Assembly: GCA_903885565.1 (NCBI GenBank)
Contig: CAISJI010000092.1
Coordinates: 1-35,277 of the forward strand
Length of the DNA stretch: 35,277 nt
Source: an uncultured Planctomycetaceae bacterium
GTDB lineage: Bacteria; Planctomycetota; Planctomycetia; Pirellulales; UBA1268
Direction: 5' to 3'
The position numbers and the translations under genes were made by a program. Below, piece by piece: positions 7,472 through 16,129 of the stretch (the first letter of the stretch is position 1; each line of letters opens with the position of its first letter). Below the pieces are notes generated by a model. It searched no databases. It saw only the letters and a list, made by a program, of their open reading frames with translations, and had not been told where the DNA came from.

Positions 7472-8386
7472 TCAGCCCCACAGGCGACGCACCACACGCA
7501 CCTGCGGCTGGCCTGCCTCCGGCTGTGACCCGGGGCCAGGTGAATCGTCCTGCTGCCCGACGGGGGAGTGGCCGTCAGAGCGATCTTCCCACTGCGGCGC
7601 CAGTTCACGCCACGCCCGTTCCACCGTGCCCGCATCGACATACGACAGTCCGTCCCCTGCTGCGGCGGCCAGCGACCACTGCGCCAGCTGTCCCACGAGC
7701 CGAGGCACCCCCGCCGAAAAACGGGCGAGCGTGGCTGCCGCCTCGGCCGAAAACAGACCAGCGGCGCCGCCGACGCGGACGATGGCTCGGTCCAGAAAGC
7801 CCGCCACCATTCCCTCATCCCAGGCGGGCAGTTCGATGCGCACCGCCGCCCGCTGCCGCAGGGCTGCCGGGAGTCGCGTCCATCCCTCGGGTGACGCGGT
7901 GGCGATCACAACGGTGCGGGCGTAGAGCGATTCGACGCCACTTGCCAGACGGACCACCCCTTCGACGGCATCGGGGGGTGCCCGATCGAGATCGTCGAAG
8001 AGAAACGCCGTGGTGCGTTCCATGAGTCTGTTTTCACGCAGCCGGTTTTCCAGCTTCTGCCAGGGGCGGAGGGGCTCCGTGCGGCTCACCCGGTCGAGCG
8101 GCAGCCGCTCCAGCAGCATTTCCAGCCAATCCCCTGCAGCCAAGCCCCCCAGTGACAACACCGCCACCTCTGCGCCGAGTCCTGCCAAGCGTCTGGCAGC
8201 CATTGAGCATAGATGGCTCTTGCCGCAGCCCTCCGCGGCGACGACCAGGCCCACACGCTGCCGCTCGTCGACCAGCCACTCCAGGCGCGCCAGGGCCTCC
8301 TCCTGCGGGAGCCCGGCATAAAACGACGCCGGTTCCAGCGAGCCGTCGAAGGGGGGCGCGGTGAAGTGCCAATGTTCGCGTACCAT
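7472..8386 (-). CDS. ExeA-like AAA ATPase
   Basis: This 304-residue ATPase resembles the cytoplasmic AAA module of ExeA/GspA-type proteins, which help assemble secretion or pilus machinery, and of related TniB/MuB-type ATPases. The N-terminus has the typical entry (HFTAPPFDG...FYAGLPQEEALARLEWLV). It is followed by a Walker A loop AAEGCGKS at 50-57 (Ala in place of the usual first Gly), Walker B AFLFDD at 127-132, a sensor-1-like VIATAS at 160-165, and an ExeA-type lid helix (FSAGVPRLVGQLAQ). No transmembrane helix or peptidoglycan-binding domain follows, unlike classical ExeA; the end is a short acidic/Gln-rich tail. No ribosome-binding site is evident. It is divergent from rsmE (74 bp). Confidence 0.8.
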   Translation of the reverse strand: MVREHWHFTAPPFDGSLEPASFYAGLPQEEALARLEWLVDERQRVGLVVAAEGCGKSHLCSMAARRLAGLGAEVAVLSLGGLAAGDWLEMLLERLPLDRVSRTEPLRPWQKLENRLRENRLMERTTAFLFDDLDRAPPDAVEGVVRLASGVESLYARTVVIATASPEGWTRLPAALRQRAAVRIELPAWDEGMVAGFLDRAIVRVGGAAGLFSAEAAATLARFSAGVPRLVGQLAQWSLAAAAGDGLSYVDAGTVERAWRELAPQWEDRSDGHSPVGQQDDSPGPGSQPEAGQPQVRVVRRLWG

Positions 8387-8460
8387 GAGAGCGGAGTGTA
8401 TCGAGAGATCCCCGCCGGGTCAGGATGACTTTTCCCGGTTCCTCCCCGACCGCAGGCAGC

Positions 8461-9183
8461 ATGAGCGAACGCTTTTTTCTCGCAGCGGCTCCCCAGCAAG
8501 GCCAAGCCCGCCTGCAGGGAGACGAGGCCCGCCATTTGGCCCGCGTGCTCCGCGCTGAGGTGGGCGACGCGGTCACGCTCTTTGATGGCAGCGGCCGGTC
8601 GTGGCTCGCCCGAGTGACGGAGATCGGCCGCGATGATGTTGGCTTGGAGGTCGAGACAGCGTTTCCCGCTCCCGAGCCCGCTCTGCAGGGGGGCAGCCCG
8701 GGGCAACTCACGCTGGCGGTGGCCCTCCCCAAGGGTGACCGGCAGAAGTGGATGGTAGAGAAGCTGACCGAACTCGGCGTGGCGCGACTCATTCCCCTGA
8801 CCACGACGCGGGGCGTGGCCGAAGCGACGGCCGGCGCCAAGGCCCGGCTGGAGCGGGTGGTCATTGAGGCCTGCAAGCAATCGGGACGCAACACGCTGAT
8901 GGAGATTGCCCCCGGCATGAGCTTGGCCCAGCTGGCCGCCGGCCCCGCCGGGCAATCGCGCTGTGTCGTAGCCGATCCAAACGGAACTGCGCTGGCTGTC
9001 GTCCCGCCTGCGCCACCTGCGCAGCTCCAGTTGCCCCTGCTGGGCCTCGTGGGCCCCGAGGGAGGCTTTACACCTGAAGAACTCGCCGCCGCCGACAGCA
9101 TGGGCTGCACGCGGATCGCTCTGGGCCCCCACATCCTGCGCGTGGAAACGGCCGCGATCGCGTTGGCAGCCAAGCTGCTGTAG
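8461..9183 (+). CDS. rsmE: 16S rRNA (uracil1498-N3)-methyltransferase
   Basis: RsmE is a SPOUT-class methyltransferase that methylates U1498 in helix 44 of 16S rRNA. The 240-residue protein has the N-terminal PUA-like part (HLARVLRAEVGDAVTLFDG), the central KGDRQKWMVEKLTELGV and EACKQSGR signatures, and the knotted SAM-binding C-terminus with GPEGGF and LGPHILRVETA. The ATG at 8461, with AGG about 6 nt upstream, gives the usual family length. An in-frame ATG at 8425 is possible but would add a Ser/Pro-rich leader. It ends 9 bp before the convergent PepSY gene. Confidence 0.95.
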   Translation: MSERFFLAAAPQQGQARLQGDEARHLARVLRAEVGDAVTLFDGSGRSWLARVTEIGRDDVGLEVETAFPAPEPALQGGSPGQLTLAVALPKGDRQKWMVEKLTELGVARLIPLTTTRGVAEATAGAKARLERVVIEACKQSGRNTLMEIAPGMSLAQLAAGPAGQSRCVVADPNGTALAVVPPAPPAQLQLPLLGLVGPEGGFTPEELAAADSMGCTRIALGPHILRVETAAIALAAKLL

Positions 9184-9192
9184 GCGCCCGCC

Positions 9193-10587
9193 TCACGCGG
9201 CGAGCCCCAGCCAGCGCTGCAGAGTTGGAATTCTGCGCAGCAGAAAAAACTCCGCCGCCAGCACAGCCACCAGCGACAGGCCAAACAGCGGCAGCAGAAT
9301 CCCCAGGCCCACCACGGCCGCCACCAACGGCCACGACCTCCGCCGTGGCACCCCCGGCGGCGGTGCCCCGAGTTCGCCCGGCTCGCGTCTGCGCCACCAC
9401 AGCACCACCCCGCTGACAGAGAGCAGCAGCAGCCCCAGCGCTGTCAGCAGCCCCAGCAGCTGATTGGGCCAGCCGAAGAGCCGGCCTTCGTGCGCGGCAA
9501 TCCCCACCGCCACAATTTGGTCAACGAGGTGTTTGTCGGCGAAGCCCTCCCGGCTGAGAATCGCGCCGCTGCGTGCATCGATCACGAGGTTCTCGCGACG
9601 CGGCCGATTGGCCGTGAGCGATTTGGCAGTCCAGCGTTCTGGCACGCCATGCCCGGCCAGCGGCACCGGCGCGATCACCACCGGCGGGTCGAGCTTGAGG
9701 TTCCGCACGACGCTCGCCACGACATCGGCTGCCGCGAGTTGCTCCGGCGACCAGTGCGGCGTTTCCTTCCGTCGGCCGCCGCTGGTAGTCATGCCCTGCC
9801 CGGCATGCCCCGCGTGTCCGCTCTCAGAGGCGGCTGTCTCGCTGCGGCCGCCGTCGGTCGACCACTCCTGCCGGGCCAAGGCCGTGCCGGTGAGCCGTCG
9901 CACCGACTTGAAATACTCCCCCCAGAAGCTCGCCCAGGGCAGGCCGCTGACAAGCAGCCCCAACGCCAACAGCGAAATCCAGACTCCCGTGACAGCGTGC
10001 ATGTCGCGCCAGAAGATCCTCTGGCCACCCCCCAGCCGCGGATAGAGCACGCCGCCAGCGCCGCGCGAGTGCCGCGGCCACCAGAGCACAAGCCCGGTGA
10101 GAATCAGCACGATCGTCCACGACGCGGCCAGTTCCACGAGCATCGATCCCCGTTTGCCCAGGAGCAGTTCGCCATGCAACCGGAACACCGTCTTCATCAG
10201 CCGCCCCGCTTCGGCGACCGATCCAAGCACGGCCAGCGACCGCGGATGCACATACACTCTCACCGCCTCCCCCCCCTGCCGCACGATCACACGTGCCGCG
10301 GCCTGCTCCGCCTGCGGCAGCTCATAGCCCTCCAGCCGAGATTCGCCAACAGCGGCCAGCGCAGCTTCGATCTGCGCTGCCACGGGTGCCACGGGGCCAG
10401 TGGTCTCGAGCTGGTCGTAAGCCCGTTCACTCCAGGCTTCCAGTTCCGCCTTGAAGAGATAAACAGCGCCGCTGAGCGACAGCACCACCACAAATGGGAC
10501 GCAGAACAGCCCGGCATAAAAATGCCAGCGCCACACCGCCCGGTAATCGGGCCACCGCGGCCTGCCTGCCCCAGAAAAAAAACCCAT
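9193..10587 (-). CDS. PepSY-associated transmembrane protein
   Basis: This 464-residue inner-membrane protein belongs to the PepSY_TM group (siderophore or iron-uptake associated, some members ferric reductases). Hydrophobic spans lie at about residues 24-45, 150-170, 199-221, 377-398 and 420-449. Conserved histidines sit at helix ends: RWHFYAGLF (His22), FRLHGELL (His138), RDMHAVTGVW (His197) and AAHEGRLFGWPN (His366). The WWRRREPGELGAPP loop after the fourth span is typical of the family. A large periplasmic loop (about 222-376) carries a His/Met-rich patch, SGHAGHAGQGM at 256-266, which may bind metal. The start has AGGTGAGGG just upstream. It is probably co-transcribed with the DUF1559 and Cys-rich genes. 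Family is sure; the metal is not known. Confidence 0.87.
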   Translation of the reverse strand: MGFFSGAGRPRWPDYRAVWRWHFYAGLFCVPFVVVLSLSGAVYLFKAELEAWSERAYDQLETTGPVAPVAAQIEAALAAVGESRLEGYELPQAEQAAARVIVRQGGEAVRVYVHPRSLAVLGSVAEAGRLMKTVFRLHGELLLGKRGSMLVELAASWTIVLILTGLVLWWPRHSRGAGGVLYPRLGGGQRIFWRDMHAVTGVWISLLALGLLVSGLPWASFWGEYFKSVRRLTGTALARQEWSTDGGRSETAASESGHAGHAGQGMTTSGGRRKETPHWSPEQLAAADVVASVVRNLKLDPPVVIAPVPLAGHGVPERWTAKSLTANRPRRENLVIDARSGAILSREGFADKHLVDQIVAVGIAAHEGRLFGWPNQLLGLLTALGLLLLSVSGVVLWWRRREPGELGAPPPGVPRRRSWPLVAAVVGLGILLPLFGLSLVAVLAAEFFLLRRIPTLQRWLGLAA

Positions 10588-10702
10588 CCCTCACCTCGTT
10601 TGAAGATGCCAAAGCCCCGCATGCGCCAACTGTCTCACCAGAGGGGGGGCCGGGCGGTTGGCTCGCCCCTCCCGGCCCTGCTGTCTTCCCGCCCCATTCG
10701 TC

Positions 10703-11833
10703 TCAATCTCCTTCGCTGGCCACCTCACCGCCATTGATGCTGTGGATCGCACGATGCGTGGCGGGATCCATTCCCTCGACCAACCCCTTCACGCGCCCAT
10801 CGCCAAAGAGCACATTGGCACTCCCTGGGTGATAGCTCTTGGGGCCGAAGAACCCCGACCAGTGGGCCACGTAGTCGGGAATCCGACTGTTGGGGGGCGT
10901 GAACCCGTTGGTGAGGCTGTTGCCGGCGGTGGTTGCCGCCCAGGCCAGCCCCCGGCCGCGCATCGCCGCACTGCCGGCGCCGCGCCAACTGGTCATGGCC
11001 GCATCGGTCGACCAGTTGGCCACGAGTGCATCGATCGCGGCGGTGGTCGGCTTTGGCGGATTGCTTTTGAGAATCAGAGGCGGGCCGGAGGTGAAATAGG
11101 TTGAGCCGTTGAGCGTGTACTGATAGGGAAACGGCGGCGGCGATCCGACCGGAAACGTGGTATCGCTGCCAATGCTCCGCACCGCCTCGCTGGCAATCAC
11201 GGTTCTGGAGAGCCCATCAGAAATATCGCGGGCCCGCACTTTCGAATTCTCATAGACGATCCCATCGGTCGGCTGGCTGAAGTCCCAGAAAAACTTCCCG
11301 GCCCCATCGGCTGTACCGCTGCCGAAGCTGACCATGTAGCTGTTGCCGCCGTAGGCAGAGCCGTTGGCCGAGTTGACTGCAGGGGCGGGGTCGCTCGAGC
11401 ACAAGAGCAACGGGATCGGCGTGGCGAAGAGCGCCGCAAAGGCAGGGTTTGGCACCTGCCCGTTCCAGGGGCCGGTGAAGGCCGCCTGCTTGAAATCAAA
11501 TCGATCGGCGAGATTGCGTTCCTCGGCATAGGGAAGGAGCCTGGCATGGAGCGACCAACCCCCTCCGGCAGACCAATTGCCGGTGGTGGCATTGGGCCGG
11601 ACGTCGGTGGAGGGGAAGCGACCTTGCGCCGCTTCGTGATTGAGCATTGCGAGGCCAAACTGCCGCAGGTTGCTGGCGCAGGCCATTCTGCGGGCGGCCT
11701 CACGGGCCGATTGCACCGCCGGCAACAGCAGGCCGACCAGCGTGCCGATGATGGCGATGACAACGAGCAGTTCCACCAGCGTGAACCCGTGCCGGAGCAG
11801 CGGCGGCGGGGCTGTTACAGATTTTGTATGCAT
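10703..11833 (-). CDS. DUF1559 prepilin-type protein (H-x9-DG)
   Basis: This 376-residue protein has a type IV prepilin-like N-terminus: [17 protein letters not shown] at about residues 14-30, with the peptidase cleavage site after the Gly and Glu at +5. The planctomycetal DUF1559 segment [22 protein letters not shown] follows. The C-terminus has the H-x9-DG signature ([15 protein letters not shown]) and the tail [11 protein letters not shown]. Such proteins are expanded in planctomycetes and are thought to be exported pseudopilins; their function is not established. The ATG at 11833 has AAGAG 5 nt upstream. It sits between a Cys-rich exported protein and a PepSY-TM protein on the same strand, suggesting a shared envelope role. 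Confidence 0.93.
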   Translation of the reverse strand: MHTKSVTAPPPLLRHGFTLVELLVVIAIIGTLVGLLLPAVQSAREAARRMACASNLRQFGLAMLNHEAAQGRFPSTDVRPNATTGNWSAGGGWSLHARLLPYAEERNLADRFDFKQAAFTGPWNGQVPNPAFAALFATPIPLLLCSSDPAPAVNSANGSAYGGNSYMVSFGSGTADGAGKFFWDFSQPTDGIVYENSKVRARDISDGLSRTVIASEAVRSIGSDTTFPVGSPPPFPYQYTLNGSTYFTSGPPLILKSNPPKPTTAAIDALVANWSTDAAMTSWRGAGSAAMRGRGLAWAATTAGNSLTNGFTPPNSRIPDYVAHWSGFFGPKSYHPGSANVLFGDGRVKGLVEGMDPATHRAIHSINGGEVASEGD

Positions 11834-11948
11834 AAAAACTCTTGAATGTTGAATGGTCTGTTGGGCAGGATGCCAGGCGCACGCGGGGCCGGCTGGCGGG
11901 GCGCATGCTCAAACGGAGGTCATACCCCGGTCTGCACAGCAAACTGGA

Positions 11949-11977
11949 GGAGTCGAGACAGAGTGTGTCGGGACTCC
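11949..11977 (-). terminator. Hairpin between the Cys-rich and DUF1559 genes
   Basis: GGAGTC (11949-11954) pairs with GACTCC (11972-11977), and an inner GACA pairs with TGTC across a small internal loop. It lies about 60 nt past the stop of the Cys-rich gene and about 115 nt before the DUF1559 start. Termination, attenuation or mRNA processing between the two are all possible. Confidence 0.35.
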
Positions 11978-12036
11978 AGCGCAGGCAGACGGTAGGCAGA
12001 GAAGCGAAGCGGCGGCGCAGGGGGGCGCAGCCGGGC

Positions 12037-12786
12037 TTAGGCCGCCGTGGGCGGAGGCACCGCGGGAGGTGCCGGGATCCCGGCAGCGGCCTCATTCCGA
12101 AGCCCGATGCGCTCCACCATTTCGAGAGGGAGCACTCCATCGACCGGCGGCGGCGGCAGCGCCGCGCCGGCCGCACACCACTGCGCCACGATCCCACCGC
12201 AGGCGAGCAGCGCCCGCAGACTCACGGTTTGGGGCCGATCGTCTTCTGGCAAAACCGGCACAGGCTCCGGCGGTGATCTGTTGGCGTCTCCAGCATCAGG
12301 GGCCGGCCGTTGGCTGGCCCGCGCGTCGGCACAGCATTCCGGGCTGGCGACACTCGCGGCTTCGCCACCAGCAGCGCAGCATGCCGGCGTGACACTGCAG
12401 CAGGAGGCTGTGCTGGTTGGCACAACAGCCTGCGCAGCAACGGCGGCCGCAGTTTCCTGGCTGACCCGGTGCTCAAGCGCCGCCACTACCGCGGGAGCCA
12501 CCCGATGCGCGCGGGCCCAGGCGAGCCGCTGGGCGGGAGTGTGGCAGCAGCAACTGGCAAAGCACTGCTCGGCGGTGGCACAGCCGCAGGGCTTGTCCAT
12601 GCAGGGAAATGGCTGCGTGCGATCCTTGCCTGCCAGCCGCTGTTCGGCCTCCCGCTGGGCAGCAGCCCCACCGGGGGCGACCGCGGGCCAGCGGGCCACC
12701 GGCAGGGGCAACCCAGACGCGATCAAGGCGTAGCCGAGAATCACCAGCCAGTTCGTGATCCGATGGATAGGCCGATGATGACACAT
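12037..12786 (-). CDS. Cys-rich exported protein of unknown function
   Basis: This 249-residue protein has an N-terminal hydrophobic segment (about residues 13-30, WLVILGYALIASGLPLPV), probably a signal peptide or anchor. A compact cysteine module follows at about 60-95: PFPCMDKPCGCATAEQC, then SCCCHTPAQRLAWARAH. More Cys pairs occur at 129-130, 136-137 and 151-152, giving about 16 Cys in all. I recognise the general pattern (PC..CGC....QC...CCC.T...LAWA) from planctomycetal and verrucomicrobial proteins of unknown function; the Cys-rich module suggests metal binding or disulfides. The C-terminus is Pro/Ala-rich. The ATG at 12786 was preferred to an upstream TTG; no clear ribosome-binding site is visible. 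It heads the run DUF1559 then PepSY-TM. Confidence 0.72.
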   Translation of the reverse strand: MCHHRPIHRITNWLVILGYALIASGLPLPVARWPAVAPGGAAAQREAEQRLAGKDRTQPFPCMDKPCGCATAEQCFASCCCHTPAQRLAWARAHRVAPAVVAALEHRVSQETAAAVAAQAVVPTSTASCCSVTPACCAAGGEAASVASPECCADARASQRPAPDAGDANRSPPEPVPVLPEDDRPQTVSLRALLACGGIVAQWCAAGAALPPPPVDGVLPLEMVERIGLRNEAAAGIPAPPAVPPPTAA

Positions 12787-12856
12787 GGAATGAAGACTAA
12801 CCGTCCCCGGGGCGGGGTGCAAACAACCCGATCCGAGAAGGCATTCGACGTTCGGG

Positions 12857-12872
12857 GGGCGTCGGCTGCGGG
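12857..12872. repeat. 16-bp sequence shared with 22279-22294
   Basis: GGGCGTCGGCTGCGGG occurs here in the divergent intergenic region and again at 22279-22294, where it forms one arm of a hairpin. No matching second arm was seen here. In G+C-rich DNA one such match could be chance. Confidence 0.3.
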
Positions 12873-12919
12873 CATTCCGCCAGCCAATGCGTCTGGTGGC
12901 CAGGCACAGCGGCGGCTAC

Positions 12920-12925
12920 TATAAA
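12920..12925 (+). promoter_or_regulatory. Possible -10 box for the GSDH gene
   Basis: TATAAA inside GGCTACTATAAATTTGG stands out as A+T-rich in a G+C-rich, 227-bp divergent intergenic region. It would give a leader of about 80 nt before the GTG at 13014. No convincing -35 box was found. Confidence 0.3.
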
Positions 12926-13013
12926 TTTGGTGGGGGCGGGGCTGACTTTTCGTTCGGCCGTGCCCCAGCCCGCTTGCTTCACAATCCCTTTCTTTGCCAT
13001 TCAGGACGCCGCC

Positions 13014-14306
13014 GTGAACCGTTTTTCAATAGTGGCCTTCTGCCTTCTGCCCTGGTTGTGCGGGGCCGCCGGAGCTGCTGAGGCTGTCTCCGCTGCCAAC
13101 GCTGTCGGGGTCAATCAAACGCCGATGGCCGTCGAGCCGGTGGTCGCCTTCCCCAATCTCCGCTGGACCGGCTGGGAGGCCGACAAGGATGGCGTGCCGC
13201 AGCCGCTGCGCCCCATTCTGCTGACCCATGCTGGCGACGGCTCAAATCGGATCTTCGTGCCGGAGCAGCAGGGAGTCGTGCACGTCTTCAAGCCCGATTC
13301 AACCGAGACGCAGATCTTCCTCGATCTGTCGGAGAAGGTGCATTACTTCGACCGGAAAAACGAGGAGGGGCTGCTGGGCCTGGCCTTCCACCCGAAGTTC
13401 AAGGAGAACGGCCAGTTCTTCGTGCAGTATTCCACCAAGGAAGTGCCCTTCACCACGATCCTCTCCCGCTTCCGCGTTTCCAGCGATGATCCCAACAGGG
13501 CCGATCTGGCCAGCGAAGAGGAACTGCTGCGGGTGACGCATCCCGCCTGGAACCACAAAGGTGGCACGCTCTGCTTTGGCCCTGACGGCTATCTCTATAT
13601 CGCTGTCGGCGACGGCGGCAAGCAGAACGATCCGTTCAACAACAGCCAGAATCTGCAGGTGCTCCTGGGCAAGATCCTGCGGATCGATGTCGATGCCACG
13701 ACCGAAAACCCCTCGCTCAAATATGCCATCCCGGCCGACAACCCGTTCGCCCATATTGTCGCCGAGCAGGCAGCCAAGAAGCGCAAGGGGATTCCGCCGC
13801 GGGGAGAGATCTATGCCTACGGCGTGCGCAACCCCTGGCGGATGGCGTTTGATCGCCAGACGGGGCTGCTCTGGTTTGCCGATGTGGGGCAGGATTTCTG
13901 GGAGGAGATCAACATCTGCTGCAAGGGGGGCAACTTCGGCTGGAACCTGCGCGAAGGGGCCCATCCCTACGCCCCCACCTCCACCAGCTCAAGCCCCGGC
14001 CTGATCGATCCGATCTGGGAATACGACCACGACCTCGGCAAGTCGATCACCGGCGGCGTGGTCTACCGGGGCACGAAGGTGCCGGAGTTGGCCGGCCATT
14101 ATCTCTATGCCGATTATGTCTCGGGCCGCTTCTGGGCGCTCAAGCTCGATCCCAATGGGGAACGCGTCGTGGCCAACCGCTCGATTCCCCACGAAGAGGC
14201 GACGCTGCCGGTGATCAGTTTCGGCGAGGATGAAGCGGGGGAAGCCTACTTCACTGTCCTCAGCCCGACCGGCCGGGGCATCTACACGTTTCAGAAGAAA
14301 GACTGA
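13014..14306 (+). CDS. Secreted PQQ-type sugar (glucose/sorbosone) dehydrogenase
   Basis: This 430-residue beta-propeller of the GSDH family is related to soluble PQQ glucose dehydrogenase. A signal peptide is evident (NRFSIVAFCLLPWLCGAAGA, about residues 2-21), so it acts in the periplasm or outside. Family marks in order are GDGSNRIFVPEQQG, GLLGLAFHPKF, NHKGGTLCFGPDGYLYIAVGDGG (with the His expected at the active site), GVRNPWRMAFD, GQDFWEEIN, GGNFGWN and GGVVYRG. The GTG at 13014 is preceded by AGGA and begins directly at the signal peptide; the open frame upstream does not look coding. It ends 23 bp before a convergent sugar epimerase-like gene. The family is sure; the substrate is unknown, and many members are not proven glucose dehydrogenases. 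Confidence 0.9.
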   Translation: MNRFSIVAFCLLPWLCGAAGAAEAVSAANAVGVNQTPMAVEPVVAFPNLRWTGWEADKDGVPQPLRPILLTHAGDGSNRIFVPEQQGVVHVFKPDSTETQIFLDLSEKVHYFDRKNEEGLLGLAFHPKFKENGQFFVQYSTKEVPFTTILSRFRVSSDDPNRADLASEEELLRVTHPAWNHKGGTLCFGPDGYLYIAVGDGGKQNDPFNNSQNLQVLLGKILRIDVDATTENPSLKYAIPADNPFAHIVAEQAAKKRKGIPPRGEIYAYGVRNPWRMAFDRQTGLLWFADVGQDFWEEINICCKGGNFGWNLREGAHPYAPTSTSSSPGLIDPIWEYDHDLGKSITGGVVYRGTKVPELAGHYLYADYVSGRFWALKLDPNGERVVANRSIPHEEATLPVISFGEDEAGEAYFTVLSPTGRGIYTFQKKD

Positions 14307-14329
14307 AACGCCCTCCCTGCCGCGGCAGA

Positions 14330-15151
14330 TCACCAGCCGCGCAACTGCTGAATAGCGTCGGTCAGTTCGGCAGGGGCGTCGGTTTCATCCACCGGCTCAA
14401 GCCCCATCCATCCGCGATAGCCGCGCTCCTCAAGCGCAGCCAGAACGCCGGGCAATTCGACCTGCCCCGTCCCCAGAATCACGGCGCGGCCGCGACCGGC
14501 AAAGGCCCCTGTCACAGCGTCGGTCAGATGGACATGGCGAATATGGCTGGCCAGCGCCGCCACCGCTGCGGCCGGCTCGTGGCCATGCACCAGCAGGCTG
14601 CCGGTGACGAGATCGACCCCCAGACTCCCCTCCGGCAACGCCGCGATCACGCGCAGCAGATCGGCCGGCGATGATCGCCCTGCCTCGGCGCAGAGCGTCG
14701 CCCCCACCCGCTGACCCCACGCCCCCAGATCGCTCAACACTTCCACCAGGAGATTCCACTGCGGCACTGCAGTTGCCTCCCCCTGCCCGCTCTCTGCGGC
14801 GGCCTGATTCGCAGCGGGGGGGATATCGCCAATGTGGTTCGTGACGACCTGCGCGCCCAGGTCATAGGCCAGCTTGAGCGCGTTTTTGGTGGCGGCGATA
14901 CGTCCCTCCAGCCGGTCGGCATCGGCATAGCCACTCCGCGTGGGAAAGGCGACGGCCGCCACCACGAGCCCTTCGTCGCCAATCCACTTGCGAATTTGGC
15001 GCACACCAGTTTGAGACATCTGCTCAAGCTCCAAGCCACGGCGGGCATCGAGCTCCACTCCCGTGATGCCCAGATTTCGGGCGCGGCGCAGGGCGGTGCG
15101 CAGATCGCGCGAGAGCGACAAGGCTCCAACACTCAGGCGGGAGATTTCCAT
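14330..15151 (-). CDS. Sugar phosphate isomerase/epimerase (xylose isomerase-like TIM barrel)
   Basis: This 273-residue protein fits the AP-endonuclease-2/xylose-isomerase TIM-barrel family. It opens MEISRLSVGALSLSRDLRTALRRARNLGITGVELDA and has a barrel strand with Asn-His metal-site residues (VVTNHIGD). Later come TLCAEAG, a LGVDLVTGSLLVHGH strand, HVHLTDAV, and a final WMGLEPVDE with the usual terminal Glu. These enzymes use a divalent metal to isomerise or epimerise sugars. The ATG at 15151 is preceded by AGGAAG and matches the start of the conserved fold. It converges on the GSDH gene and is divergent from the Nif3-like gene (87 bp). The exact substrate cannot be read. Confidence 0.85.
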   Translation of the reverse strand: MEISRLSVGALSLSRDLRTALRRARNLGITGVELDARRGLELEQMSQTGVRQIRKWIGDEGLVVAAVAFPTRSGYADADRLEGRIAATKNALKLAYDLGAQVVTNHIGDIPPAANQAAAESGQGEATAVPQWNLLVEVLSDLGAWGQRVGATLCAEAGRSSPADLLRVIAALPEGSLGVDLVTGSLLVHGHEPAAAVAALASHIRHVHLTDAVTGAFAGRGRAVILGTGQVELPGVLAALEERGYRGWMGLEPVDETDAPAELTDAIQQLRGW

Positions 15152-15238
15152 GGGCACATATCTTCCTGACCGCGGGGCGAAACAAGGGCTCTGCTGCAGA
15201 TGCAGCCGGGGGCTGAACAGAAATTGTATGCTGTGGCG

Positions 15239-16036
15239 ATGCCGACGCTGTCGAGAGTTATCGCCGAGCTGGAAAAGATCGCTCCCCTGCGCTTGGCCGC
15301 GGCATGGGATGCGGTGGGCCTGCTCGTCGGCAGCAGGCGGCCTGAGGTGACGCGGGTGATGACCTGCCTCACGCTCACGCCCGCGGTGGCCCACGAGGCT
15401 GTCACCGAGGGCTGCGACCTGATCGTTTCCCACCATCCCTTTCCCTTTCGGCCGGTGGCGCGGCTCACCGCTGATTCAACAGTGGGAGGGATGCTGCTCG
15501 ACCTGACGGCCGCCGGGATCGCCGTGTGGAGCAGCCACACCGCCTGGGACTCCGCCGTGGGGGGCATCAACGACCAGTTGGCGCAGCTCTGTGGCCTCAC
15601 CGACATCGCACCGATCGAGCCCGATGGAGTCGATCCCCGCGCCGGATTCGGGCGGCTCGGCACCTGCCCAGACTCCACCGTCGGCTCGCTCGCCCGCCAC
15701 CTGGAGCAGCATTTGGCGCAGCGTTTGGGAGGAACGCCGGTGACGGTGGCAGGGGCCATGGAGCGGGCGGCTGGCCGGGTGGGGATCGTCTGTGGCAGCG
15801 GCGGCGATGCGGTGGCGGGCGTGCTGGGGGCGGGATGCACCACGCTCCTGACTGGCGAAATCAAACTGCATCAGGCGCTTGAGGCCACGGCGGCGGGGCT
15901 GGCGGTGATCGCCGTGGGGCATCATGCCAGCGAGCACTTTTCACTGGCCCAACTGTCTGCCCGGCTCACTGCTGCCCTGCCCGGCCTTGTCTGTCGGCCC
16001 AGCCGCCACGACTGCGATCCTTTTGTGGGGGTTTAA
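15239..16036 (+). CDS. Nif3-like dinuclear metal-centre protein
   Basis: This 265-residue protein of the Nif3/YbgI/YqfO family folds into toroidal hexamers with a two-metal site; the cellular role is unsettled (a GTP cyclohydrolase-I-like activity has been proposed for some). The marks are AAAWDAVGLLVGS near the N-terminus, the metal motif VSHHPFPF, HTAWDSAVGGINDQLA, LLTGEIKLHQAL and the C-terminal GHHASEHF. The ATG at 15239 matches the usual N-terminus. A possible -10-like TTGTAT lies just upstream, so a leaderless or very short-leader message is possible; an in-frame ATG at 15200 is the alternative. Confidence 0.92.
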   Translation: MPTLSRVIAELEKIAPLRLAAAWDAVGLLVGSRRPEVTRVMTCLTLTPAVAHEAVTEGCDLIVSHHPFPFRPVARLTADSTVGGMLLDLTAAGIAVWSSHTAWDSAVGGINDQLAQLCGLTDIAPIEPDGVDPRAGFGRLGTCPDSTVGSLARHLEQHLAQRLGGTPVTVAGAMERAAGRVGIVCGSGGDAVAGVLGAGCTTLLTGEIKLHQALEATAAGLAVIAVGHHASEHFSLAQLSARLTAALPGLVCRPSRHDCDPFVGV

Positions 16037-16053
16037 GCGGTCGTGCCGGCGCG

Positions 16054-16081
16054 TTGCCCCGGCCATTTCCGGCGCTACAAT
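16054..16081 (+). promoter_or_regulatory. Probable promoter of the GT2 gene
   Basis: TTGCCC (16054-16059), a 16-nt spacer and TACAAT (16076-16081) resemble a sigma-70 promoter. The predicted start of transcription lies about 40 nt before the ATG at 16130. Confidence 0.45.
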
Positions 16082-16129
16082 TGGGGGATCGTCCGCACCA
16101 GACCGCACCCCCGACGAAACGGCCTCCTC

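Noticed and set aside
8034-9284. A 416-codon minus-strand frame across rsmE and the ExeA-like start
   Set aside because: Antisense to clearly conserved rsmE, low-complexity Arg/Ser/Ala composition, no family motif.
9490-10737. A 415-codon plus-strand frame over the PepSY gene
   Set aside because: Pro/Arg/His-rich shadow of the membrane protein on the other strand.
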